A stretch of 64,000 nucleotides of DNA from a virus. The translations under genes were made by a program, and so were the position numbers. The DNA lies in IMG/VR virus record IMGVR_UViG_3300020442_002247, positions 1 to 64,000 of that record. One strand, 5' to 3'. The notes beneath the pieces are model-generated. The model saw nothing but the letters and a program-made list of their open reading frames with translations. It was not told the DNA's origin and searched no databases. How positions within the stretch are numbered: position 1 is the first letter of the stretch; every line of letters begins with the position of its first letter. Of the stretch, positions 34,315 to 42,120 are shown piece by piece.

Positions 34315-35184
34315 ATGGCAACATTGAAGAACACTTCAGTTTCACAACAATTAACGTTACCCTCAGGTACAACAGCACAACGACCTGTAAACCCACCTAA
34401 CGGATCTATTAGATATAATTCTACAGAAAAATTCGCAGAAATTTATATGAATCGTGCTTGGAAACCTCTAGACGGTGCAGGCGCATTACCAAGAAATGGT
34501 TTACAAGTAGAACTCAGTTATGATGATCCTAACAGTTGGCCTGGTAGCGGTACTAATTGGCTGGACACAAGTGGCAACAACAATGATTTTAGAATAGGAA
34601 CTAATGTTCCTGATTCAGGTCAACAAGCAATGAACTTTAGCACAAATGATCGATTAGCAATATACAAAACCAACAGTACAGATGTTCCAAACATGATAGC
34701 TAATGGCGGTGCAACCTATGTAGTTGTAACAAGAATTTTAAATAGTACATCACAGTGGAGAACACTTACAAGAGGATGGAGTAATGATCATCATGTGATT
34801 ATAGAAAGTGGTGCTTGGCGTATGGGTATGTATGACAACAACAGTGCTGGTTTTATGACCAACGGTTATGATCAAAGAAATCTTTGGACATATCCTGATG
34901 CGTACGGTGCATTTGTTTGGCGTTGGAGTGATTCAGACCAACCTACATACTGTTTTAATCATCAACTTGCGGCAGGCGGATTATACACAGCAAGTTTTAA
35001 TAATTCTAATGGCAGATATAATAATAGTTTTCATTGTATTGGTGGACACCATGCTTCGAATAACCAAACATCAGGTGATCAACCATGGGGTTGGATAAAA
35101 TATTTTGCGGCATACAATAGAAGATTTGACGATCCTGAAGTTGAACAAGCAATTACACTATTAAGGTATAGGTATAATATTTAA
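34315..35184 (+). CDS. Fibre-tip protein with LamG/concanavalin-like lectin domain
   Basis: 289 residues. Residues 1-60 carry the shared fibre module (LPSGTTAQRPVNPPNGSIRYN, then YMNRAWKPL). From about residue 65 there is a concanavalin A/LamG-like domain: LSYDDPNSWPGSGTNWLDTS then GNNNDF is the usual opening strand and turn, and YNRRFDDPEVEQAITLLRYRY is the usual closing. These domains bind sugars or act as spacers in phage adhesins. Several surface aromatic and His residues (GWSNDHHVIIE, GGHHASN) may contact ligand. It lies at the end of the fibre cluster with other adhesin-like genes, so a receptor-binding role is likely. Confidence 0.7.
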   Translation: MATLKNTSVSQQLTLPSGTTAQRPVNPPNGSIRYNSTEKFAEIYMNRAWKPLDGAGALPRNGLQVELSYDDPNSWPGSGTNWLDTSGNNNDFRIGTNVPDSGQQAMNFSTNDRLAIYKTNSTDVPNMIANGGATYVVVTRILNSTSQWRTLTRGWSNDHHVIIESGAWRMGMYDNNSAGFMTNGYDQRNLWTYPDAYGAFVWRWSDSDQPTYCFNHQLAAGGLYTASFNNSNGRYNNSFHCIGGHHASNNQTSGDQPWGWIKYFAAYNRRFDDPEVEQAITLLRYRYNI

Positions 35185-35193
35185 GGAAAGAAA

Positions 35194-37155
35194 ATGGCAG
35201 TACTACGTTCTACAGTAATTAATGATACAGGGTATTTAAGTTTACCAAGCGGAACTACCGCTCAAAGATTAGGTGAAACTAACACTACTTTGGTTTACTT
35301 TACATCCGTAGGTGCTACAACATGGACTGTCCCTGCTAATATTGACACAGTTGAAGTGTTAGTAGTTGGTGGAGGCGGCGGTGGTGGTAACGACATGGGC
35401 GGCGGTGGAGGCGGCGGTGGCGTTGTCTATGAAGCGGCTTATGATGTCACACCAGGAGAAACAATTAACATTACAATAGGACAAGGTGGCTCAGGAGCAC
35501 CATCAGGAACAAGCGGGCCAGCAGGATCTAATGGATCCAATTCAACTTTCGCAGGATCAAGCGGTACAATTACTGCATACGGTGGCGGTGGTGGAGCGTC
35601 GGATCATGATAGTTCAAGTTATCCTGCAGGATCAGGAGCATCAGGCGGTGGTGCCGCTGGAGGCGGAATGGGTCCAAGCGGTGGATCAAGTGGTTTTGCA
35701 CAAGGCGGTGGCGGCGGCTACGGCGGTGGAGCTAGGGGTGTAAGTCTTTATCCAGATCAAGGAAATGATGGTTCTTGGGGTACAGGACATTGGTACCCAG
35801 GTGGTGGTGGTGGAGCTGGAGGCGAAGGCCAAAGTTATCCAAGACCACACGGCGGACCAGGAGTTCCAAACAATATAACAGGCACTGTTCTTTATTGGGG
35901 CGGTGGCGGAGGTGGCTCGGGCTACTCAAGCACTGGTGGCGATGGCGGCATCGGTGGAGGTGGCGGTGGAGCTGTCAATACCACATACGGCGGATTAGGT
36001 TATAACAACGGCGGTAATGGTGGTGGTGGTGGAACCAACACATGGGCTCAGAGACCTGGCGGTAATGGTGGTGCCAATACTGGTGGTGGTGGAGGTGGTG
36101 GATCACACTATAACTCCAACAACTATGGTGGTACAGGTGGCTCAGGAATTGTTATTGTCAAGTATGGAACAAATCCTGGAGATGATAATGCTGGCGCAGG
36201 TTCAATGCGTGTCAACAGTGAAACAGGATCCGCAGAATATCTTAGTGCAACTGGCTTATGGCAAAGTATGGCTATTCCTTTCAAAGAAAGAACAATCATT
36301 ACAACAGCCTACATGTTAGGCGGTTACAAAAGCTCAGCCGCATGGAATAACGTAAACAGAACACAAGCAAGTACAGATGTTACAGTAAACCTAGGTGACG
36401 GTTCCCTTGAAAGATCATTTAATTACCAATGGGGAGGTAATGGAAGAGACATTGCTTATGTGTTTGGTGCAGGTAACGGACACGCTATTAATTCAAACTA
36501 TATTATTGGTTATAACATGCGTACAGAACAACAATATAGCGGTTTCTCAAGTAGGACTATGTCATATAATGGTCTGAACAAGGGTGGTATATTTAGAGAA
36601 CATTATGAATGTTATATCACTGGCGGTGGAAGTTCTAATATAGAACATTTTAATTTTATTACAGAAACTATTGATCAAAACATTGGTGGCGGTTGGAGTT
36701 CGACAAGACAATGGGGTATGAGTTGGGAAAACGAAGGCATATTTTATTGGGCTAACGACAGTCGTTGGTATAACATGATTACTCGAACTACACAAACAAG
36801 TTGGAGTGGACAACCTTCAAACCATGATCAACAAAAATCTCAATGCAGTAAACTCAATTACGGTTGGGCAGGTAACGAAGGATCATGGAATGGTGGCTAT
36901 AATATGCGTAAAACTAACTTTATTACAAGACAAGCAAACATTAGTAGACATGGTAAGCCAAGAGGAAACTGTGGAGAAGAAAACTTTTCTATGGGGCAAG
37001 ACTGGTGTTACATGTTAGGTAACTATGACGGCGCTCAAAACAATGGCTCGTGGAAATGGTATTATTACACAGATACAGGACCAAATCTAGGTAACTCTGG
37101 CCAGCCTAAAGGAAAAGGTGGTTCTAGTTCTGGAACATGTGCATGGAGAGATTAA
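35194..37155 (+). CDS. Polyglycine adhesin-like fibre-tip protein
   Basis: 653 residues. A short shared head (SLPSGTTAQRLGET) is followed by TWTVPANIDTVEVLVVGGGGGGG and a Gly-rich region to about residue 325, with many runs of 4-8 Gly, separated by loops with Ser, Asn, Tyr and Trp. This pattern is like the polyglycine-II sandwich of T4-like tip adhesins (S16 gp38 type), where loops contact the receptor, and like Gly-rich domains of bacterial surface proteins. Residues about 360-653 form a second domain (RTIITTAYMLGGYKSS, then NMRTEQ, ending GTCAWRD) that is paralogous to most of the next gene. Base composition changes sharply to G-rich across 35365-36170. Probably the main receptor-binding protein. 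Confidence 0.7.
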   Translation: MAVLRSTVINDTGYLSLPSGTTAQRLGETNTTLVYFTSVGATTWTVPANIDTVEVLVVGGGGGGGNDMGGGGGGGGVVYEAAYDVTPGETINITIGQGGSGAPSGTSGPAGSNGSNSTFAGSSGTITAYGGGGGASDHDSSSYPAGSGASGGGAAGGGMGPSGGSSGFAQGGGGGYGGGARGVSLYPDQGNDGSWGTGHWYPGGGGGAGGEGQSYPRPHGGPGVPNNITGTVLYWGGGGGGSGYSSTGGDGGIGGGGGGAVNTTYGGLGYNNGGNGGGGGTNTWAQRPGGNGGANTGGGGGGGSHYNSNNYGGTGGSGIVIVKYGTNPGDDNAGAGSMRVNSETGSAEYLSATGLWQSMAIPFKERTIITTAYMLGGYKSSAAWNNVNRTQASTDVTVNLGDGSLERSFNYQWGGNGRDIAYVFGAGNGHAINSNYIIGYNMRTEQQYSGFSSRTMSYNGLNKGGIFREHYECYITGGGSSNIEHFNFITETIDQNIGGGWSSTRQWGMSWENEGIFYWANDSRWYNMITRTTQTSWSGQPSNHDQQKSQCSKLNYGWAGNEGSWNGGYNMRKTNFITRQANISRHGKPRGNCGEENFSMGQDWCYMLGNYDGAQNNGSWKWYYYTDTGPNLGNSGQPKGKGGSSSGTCAWRD

Positions 37156-38196
37156 ATGGCAACACTTAAAAATACATCAATTAACGATACCGGTCATTTA
37201 ACCATACCGGGGCAAGGGTCAAATACAGCTGGCAGTATAAGATTTAATACAGTAGACAATAGACCTGAAACTTTTTTACCAGAAGTTGCTGGTGGAGTTT
37301 GGACAAGCCAAGCATTACCGTATCTATCAAGGCAGATTATTACTACAGGTTATATTCATGCAGGATATGCAAGTAGTGTGGTTTTTAATAATACAAATAG
37401 AACCACTATTGCAACTGATACAACAATCGACTTAACAGGAGCAGGACAAACCCAAGAATTAGGACATAATTACAAAGCAAGTTTTTGGAGTAGAGATACA
37501 AATTATACAATAGGTGGGTATTCAGGTTCTCACTGTGGTGCATCAAGCACTAATATTGCTTTTAATATGCGTACTGAACAAAGTCTTACAACTGGGTATA
37601 GTCGAAATATTCCTTGGAACACAAATAATCCAGCGTGTCTGCAACATGAATACTTTAAAGGTTGGACAAGTATGGGCGGAACAAGTAATGTATATGAATG
37701 GACCTTTGCAAACGAGACACTGAATACAAGCTCGATAGGATCTAATCCAAATGCAGGTGGTTGGGGAACTAGTCACGAACATTACGGAGTTTGGATTGGT
37801 TCAGGAGAAGGATATAGATTTAATTTTGCTACTAGACAAAATCAAGGTGGCAGAAGTTTAAGAGTACAAGGAGATAAACATCAACATACTCTTACATTTA
37901 AACATGCATATCATATTGCAGGTAGAGAGGGTAATCCTAGCTCTAACTGGCGTGAAACTAACATGATTACAGATGCTACACAAAATGCAATCGGTTCAAA
38001 ACCAGCTTATAGTGGAGAAGAAAACACAATTACAGGACAAGACTGGGGATATGGCTTGGGCTGGTATCAAGGATCACACGTTAATACCACATACAAGTTT
38101 ACCTATGCAACTAGAGCCGGAATCAATACAGGCTCGTCTACACGACCAAAAGGTGTAGCAGGACAAAGTTCAGCAACGATGTCATGGAGAGACTAA
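37156..38196 (+). CDS. Fibre-tip protein, paralogue of the polyglycine protein without the Gly domain
   Basis: 346 residues, starting immediately after the previous stop. A short head (GHLTIPGQGSNTAGSIRFNTVD) leads into a domain that matches the C-terminal half of the preceding protein: RQIITTGYIHAGYASSVVFNN, then NTNRT, AFNMRTEQSLTTGYS and a terminal SSATMSWRD. It looks like a duplication in which one copy gained or lost the polyglycine insert. His, Trp and Gly are frequent, suggesting a repeated beta-propeller-like fold (GGYSGSHC, GEGYRFNFATRQNQGG). Likely a host-contact or fibre-cap protein. Confidence 0.6.
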   Translation: MATLKNTSINDTGHLTIPGQGSNTAGSIRFNTVDNRPETFLPEVAGGVWTSQALPYLSRQIITTGYIHAGYASSVVFNNTNRTTIATDTTIDLTGAGQTQELGHNYKASFWSRDTNYTIGGYSGSHCGASSTNIAFNMRTEQSLTTGYSRNIPWNTNNPACLQHEYFKGWTSMGGTSNVYEWTFANETLNTSSIGSNPNAGGWGTSHEHYGVWIGSGEGYRFNFATRQNQGGRSLRVQGDKHQHTLTFKHAYHIAGREGNPSSNWRETNMITDATQNAIGSKPAYSGEENTITGQDWGYGLGWYQGSHVNTTYKFTYATRAGINTGSSTRPKGVAGQSSATMSWRD

Positions 38197-38200
38197 CCTT

Positions 38201-38208
38201 GGTAAATA
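38201..38208 (+). promoter_or_regulatory. Possible late promoter box GGTAAATA
   Basis: GGTAAATATTTC, 24 bases before the 38232 gene and followed by an AGGAG ribosome site. It deviates from the consensus at one base. Confidence 0.4.
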
Positions 38209-38231
38209 TTTCATAGTTTAGGAGATAATAT

Positions 38232-39185
38232 ATGTCAAAAGATGAAACTTTACCACAGGAAAACAATTTAGATAGACTTACGCAATACAACTCACAAAGA
38301 TACAACAGTGAAGTTCAAACTGATGTAAGCATGTTACCTGAAAAAGATCAAGCAGTAATTAAAACTGCGTTAAACAAAGAATGGACTAATCCTAGATATA
38401 AACTAAGATGGTTTGTTGGTCAAGCCCAGATTACCCCATTTGCAAAAATGCGTCAATATCTAATGGAGATTAAATCCAAAGAAGAATCCATTGAAAATAT
38501 GGAATATGAAATCGCAAAACTAGAAGTAGAATATGATAGATTTAAAAGACTAAGTGATCAAGCAAATGATGATTTAGATAGAAGATTATATGATGTTGAG
38601 AAATGGAATGCAGAACGTAATGTGTACATGAGTAAAAGACGTTTACAAGATTGGTACTTAGAAAGACAAACACTCATAGATCTTTATAATGAATTCATGG
38701 CAAGTGACGAAGCATACCTACCTGACGGAAGCGGTCGTACATATATGGATATTTTAAATACCAAAGAAGAAGACGTATATGAAGCAGAGTATTGGACAAA
38801 CAGATTAGCAAAACAAGCCGCAACAGACATGCTGTTTTACGGAAGAATTAATGGCGGAAATATGGATGCTATTTTAATGATGCCTCCGGAGCAACAGGCA
38901 GAAACTTTAGCATTGACAGTTAATTATAGTACAAAACTAAAAAGTTACCAAACACAATTAGAACACACTGCTAATGAACAATTAAAATTGGGTGATAAAA
39001 CTTGGGATGATTTGAAATCCTTAGCAGAACCAGGAGGTATTGAAAATAAAAAACTAGTTGAAGAAAAAACATCTGAACCTAATGGCAAGACTGTACATAA
39101 CTTTGATGACAATACTTCAAAACAGATAAATAATAGTGAGCAACAAAAAGACGGAGACTTATTAGATAATGTATATCCTGTATGA
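38232..39185 (+). CDS. Coiled-coil protein, function unknown
   Basis: 317 residues. The N-terminus is polar and disordered. Around 45-70 is NKEWTNPRYKLRWFVGQAQITP. Residues 75-155 form a long charged coiled coil (IENMEYEIAKLEVEYDRFKRL region), then a helical domain (EAEYWTNRLAKQAATDMLFYGRI, then MMPPEQQAETLALTV). The C-terminus is rich in Asn, Lys and Glu. AGGAG precedes the ATG by 8 bases. It sits at the end of the fibre cluster and overlaps the next gene by 17 bases. The coiled coil and position would fit an assembly factor or a virion protein; no family was recognised. Confidence 0.65.
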   Translation: MSKDETLPQENNLDRLTQYNSQRYNSEVQTDVSMLPEKDQAVIKTALNKEWTNPRYKLRWFVGQAQITPFAKMRQYLMEIKSKEESIENMEYEIAKLEVEYDRFKRLSDQANDDLDRRLYDVEKWNAERNVYMSKRRLQDWYLERQTLIDLYNEFMASDEAYLPDGSGRTYMDILNTKEEDVYEAEYWTNRLAKQAATDMLFYGRINGGNMDAILMMPPEQQAETLALTVNYSTKLKSYQTQLEHTANEQLKLGDKTWDDLKSLAEPGGIENKKLVEEKTSEPNGKTVHNFDDNTSKQINNSEQQKDGDLLDNVYPV

Positions 39186-39762
39186 AGCAATAGCAAGTGA
39201 TGATCCAAGGTTAACTTCTAATATTCAGAAGAAAAATGATGCATGGCACTATGAAATAGCTTGGGTAGAACCATCAACTATTGAAGCAAATCCTATTAAA
39301 TGGCTACGCTACAGAGAGATTACCACACATGAAGCAGAAACACCTAGGTTTTTCAATGCACTAGACGATGAAGTGCCAGTAATGGTTATCAAATCTAATG
39401 TAGCTGATTTGATAGAACCAACTAGTTTTAGTGATCCCGAGTATGAAAAGCAGATGTATAAACTTACTCAAAATGACAAAGATAATACAGTAAGTTTAAT
39501 GAAAAAAATCATGAAATTGCACACTGATAATCATGTTGATGATGAAGTAACAAGAAACAAACTTTACACAGCAATAGATGCTTGTAATACACTTACTGAG
39601 ACTCAGATGTGCTTTGCTACTTATTTTGAATGGGAATGTGCTTATACTGCAACTAGAGATAAAATACAGGAATTTGGTGTAGATTGGAGCATTCCTGCAC
39701 CAAGAGGTGATAATCCGGAAGATACTAATTTCGTTGTTCCAACTGATAATCCCCCTAGCTAA
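39169..39762 (+). CDS. Unknown protein overlapping the coiled-coil gene
   Basis: 197 residues. Begins MYILYEAIASDDPR and contains KWLRYREITTHEAETPRFFNA, a helical middle (SLMKKIMKLHTDNHVDDEVTRN) and a conserved-looking TETQMCFATYFEWECAY. The tail is Pro/Asn-rich and disordered. The first ATG is inside the previous gene; GGAG lies 12 bases before it, so translation is probably coupled. No domain recognised; acidic and soluble, with no signal peptide or membrane segment. Confidence 0.6.
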   Translation: MYILYEAIASDDPRLTSNIQKKNDAWHYEIAWVEPSTIEANPIKWLRYREITTHEAETPRFFNALDDEVPVMVIKSNVADLIEPTSFSDPEYEKQMYKLTQNDKDNTVSLMKKIMKLHTDNHVDDEVTRNKLYTAIDACNTLTETQMCFATYFEWECAYTATRDKIQEFGVDWSIPAPRGDNPEDTNFVVPTDNPPS

Positions 39763-39770
39763 AAATCACT

Positions 39771-39799
39771 TTACTTTTTACTAAAAAAATGTTATAATA
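39771..39799 (+). promoter_or_regulatory. Sigma70-type promoter before the U32/oxygenase/halogenase operon
   Basis: TTTACT and TATAAT separated by exactly 17 bases, about 25 bases before the ATG at 39824. The -10 is a perfect consensus. It implies expression by host RNA polymerase, perhaps earlier than the flanking structural genes. Confidence 0.75.
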
Positions 39800-39823
39800 A
39801 GTACACTATACTTCTGGTGAATT

Positions 39824-41497
39824 ATGAGAAAAATTTTTAGTGTACCGTTAAATCCAAAATTAAATCCTGAGCAATATAAAACATATTGCAAATTTCTGCT
39901 TGAACATAAAGATTATATCAAAGACATTTATTTTACATCACGTATACCTCCTTTTATGCAGGATGCTATGGGCGATGTATTTGTATATAAAGAAGATTAT
40001 GACTATGCCATAGATCAAGCACTTAACATACAAAATACTATAGGCATTCCAGTAAGTGCAACTTTTAATAATATCAAAGTACCTCCAACACAGAAAAATT
40101 TAGATATCTTTATCAAACATTTTAAACCTTTGTACGATAAAGGTATAAGAATTGCAACAATACCGCACACACATTGGATGGGTACCGGCCAAATTAAAAA
40201 AGCATTTCCTGAATTATACGTTAAAAATACAATTTTAAGAGATGTAAGAACTGCCGCAGAAATTGTAAATTTAGCTAAAAGAGGTTTTGATTATATTAAC
40301 TTAGATAGAGATTTAATGCGTGATAGAGATACTCTTCTAAGAATAAAAACAGCTAAAGAATGGATTAAAGAAAATCTAGGAAAAGAAATTCACATTAGTT
40401 TACTAGCAAATGAAGGCTGTTTAGGAAACTGTCCTATGATGGTAGAACATTTTGAATTCAACAATTCAAGAGAAGGTTACGCTCCACAATATTTCAACGA
40501 TCCTATTAGCAGAGTGAGCTGTCCAAAGTGGGACGTAGACGATCCTAGTGTACATTTAAAAACTGCAAATATACCTCCATGGAAAGAAGACTGGGACGAG
40601 TTTATAGACGAGTTAGGTATAGATGTATTTAAAATGCATGGCAGAGAAGCACCTAGTAGACTTTTTGAAACACTAGAAATAATAAAACGTTATGCAAAAA
40701 ATGACGAAATATTAATTGATCATTTTAATGATTACTTAGAAGATAATAATCTTAAAGAAAAACCTATTAACGCTTGGCGTAAAAAAATTAAAAATTGCAA
40801 GTTTGATTGTTGGGAATGTCATTATTGTGATGATATATTTAGAGTAAAATCAGAAATAGAACACACGCCATTAGTAAAACATGTTGCACAATCTCTTTTA
40901 GATTCCGGCGTACCAAGTGTAAAAAATAAAGTATCAGGGTTAACAAGTACAAGAGTCAAAAGTTTAATGAATAGTTTTGCTTCAAAAATAGAAAATTATA
41001 TGGAAGTTGGTGTCGGCAATGGCTCTATTTTTTGTAGTGTTTTAGAAAATAATAAATTAAATGCTGTAGGCATTGATAACTTTGAATTACAGATGCAACC
41101 AGGAAGAAAAGATATTTCAACTTTGCCTGGATCTAGCTTTTTTACTTTAGAACAAAATATAAATCAATGGCAAGGTGATAATCAAGTTGAAATTATTAAC
41201 CAAGATATGTTTACAGTTGATACAAGTAAATTTAAAGGTAAAATTAATATGTGGTTTTATGATGGCCCGCATGACATAGAAAGTACTAAAAGAGCAGTTG
41301 AACATTATAGTAAATGTTTTGCAGACGAATGTCTACTAGTGTTTGATGATGCTAATTGGGATGGAGTTGTAGAAGGTGCAAGGCAAGGAATTAATTCTAT
41401 TAATAGACTAGTAAGTTATGAAAAAATACTTTTAAATGAACAAGAAGATGCAAGTGCTTGGTGGAACGGCTTGTATATTGTGGTGTTAAACGTATGA
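39824..41497 (+). CDS. U32-peptidase-like / SAM methyltransferase fusion
   Basis: 557 residues. Residues 1-340 resemble the TIM-barrel U32 family (YhbU/UbiU/UbiV type): an early VPLNPKLNPEQYK, DIYFTSRIPPF, a barrel strand KRGFDYINLDRDL, NEGCLGNCPMM (Cys199, Cys203), SCPKWD (Cys233) and DVFKMHGREAP, which corresponds to the family's LKIEGR signature. A second Cys group (325, 329, 332, 335) follows. UbiU/UbiV members bind a [4Fe-4S] cluster through four Cys and hydroxylate ubiquinone precursors without oxygen. Residues 345-557 are a class I methyltransferase (YMEVGVGNGSIF, then MWFYDGPHDIES and LVFDDANWDG). I know of no common protein with this fusion. Its last codons overlap the next gene (ATGA), and oxygenase and halogenase genes follow. 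The substrate is unknown. Confidence 0.75.
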   Translation: MRKIFSVPLNPKLNPEQYKTYCKFLLEHKDYIKDIYFTSRIPPFMQDAMGDVFVYKEDYDYAIDQALNIQNTIGIPVSATFNNIKVPPTQKNLDIFIKHFKPLYDKGIRIATIPHTHWMGTGQIKKAFPELYVKNTILRDVRTAAEIVNLAKRGFDYINLDRDLMRDRDTLLRIKTAKEWIKENLGKEIHISLLANEGCLGNCPMMVEHFEFNNSREGYAPQYFNDPISRVSCPKWDVDDPSVHLKTANIPPWKEDWDEFIDELGIDVFKMHGREAPSRLFETLEIIKRYAKNDEILIDHFNDYLEDNNLKEKPINAWRKKIKNCKFDCWECHYCDDIFRVKSEIEHTPLVKHVAQSLLDSGVPSVKNKVSGLTSTRVKSLMNSFASKIENYMEVGVGNGSIFCSVLENNKLNAVGIDNFELQMQPGRKDISTLPGSSFFTLEQNINQWQGDNQVEIINQDMFTVDTSKFKGKINMWFYDGPHDIESTKRAVEHYSKCFADECLLVFDDANWDGVVEGARQGINSINRLVSYEKILLNEQEDASAWWNGLYIVVLNV

Positions 41498-42120
41498 GGA
41501 CTAGTATAAATGATATCTTTAGTGTGCCTATATACCAATCTCCTTTTGGACATGTAGAAATAATCAGGGAGGAAATTAATAAAGCGATAGAACAATCAGA
41601 TTTTAAAAATGAATGGCAACCTGATAATGATACTGCAACAACTACATATGTACCTAATAAAGAAACAAATGTAATTGAAAAATTTAATATGTCCATTTTT
41701 AAAAAAGGCTTAATGTATCATTGTTATGAATATTTAAAACAAACACAGCAACCTTTTATTGATAATACTTTACAAGTAGATGCATCATGGATAAACATAT
41801 TTTCTACAAAAGAGTTAATAGGTTACCATGAACACGGCTATCAACCTAATATGATAAGCGGTGTGTACTATCATGAAGCACCTGAAAACTGTGGAGATAT
41901 TATTTTTAAAAGTAGTAATCCCTATACTGTTAGCTTTCCCCACCCATCGCCTTTGTATAATAACTTATTTAAAATTAAAGCAGTACAAGGAAATATACTA
42001 TTGTTTCCTAGCTGGATTCTACACAAAGTAGAACCTAATAAATCGAAAAATCAGAGATCATCTTTGTCTTTTAATGTAACATTTGATTATACATACTATA
42101 GTAGGAATGAAAATGAATAA
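41494..42120 (+). CDS. Fe(II)/2-oxoglutarate oxygenase, TIGR02466-like (copy 1)
   Basis: 208 residues from the ATG that overlaps the previous stop (ATGA), preferred over an upstream in-frame ATG at 41458 that would lie inside the methyltransferase. Starts MRTSINDIFSVPIYQSPF. The double-stranded beta-helix core shows YHEHGYQPNMISGVYYH with the first metal ligands, GDIIFKSS, and LFPSWILHKVEPNKSKNQR, with the distal His and the Arg that holds 2-oxoglutarate. Such enzymes hydroxylate a protein side chain or small molecule using O2. The stop lies inside the next gene's start region, so the genes are co-translated. The substrate is not predictable. Confidence 0.8.
   Translation: MRTSINDIFSVPIYQSPFGHVEIIREEINKAIEQSDFKNEWQPDNDTATTTYVPNKETNVIEKFNMSIFKKGLMYHCYEYLKQTQQPFIDNTLQVDASWINIFSTKELIGYHEHGYQPNMISGVYYHEAPENCGDIIFKSSNPYTVSFPHPSPLYNNLFKIKAVQGNILLFPSWILHKVEPNKSKNQRSSLSFNVTFDYTYYSRNENE

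Noticed and set aside
35486-36319. Several plus-strand ORFs of 76-100 codons in the polyglycine region
   Set aside because: They are other-frame readings of GGT/GGC runs (Trp/Arg or Val-rich) within one clear continuous gene.
39186-39823. Late promoter box before the tailoring operon
   Set aside because: No ATAAATA box is present; the only good signal is the sigma70 type at 39771.
41458-41493. Upstream start for the first oxygenase
   Set aside because: It would lie inside the methyltransferase reading; the ATGA overlap at 41494 gives the normal family N-terminus.
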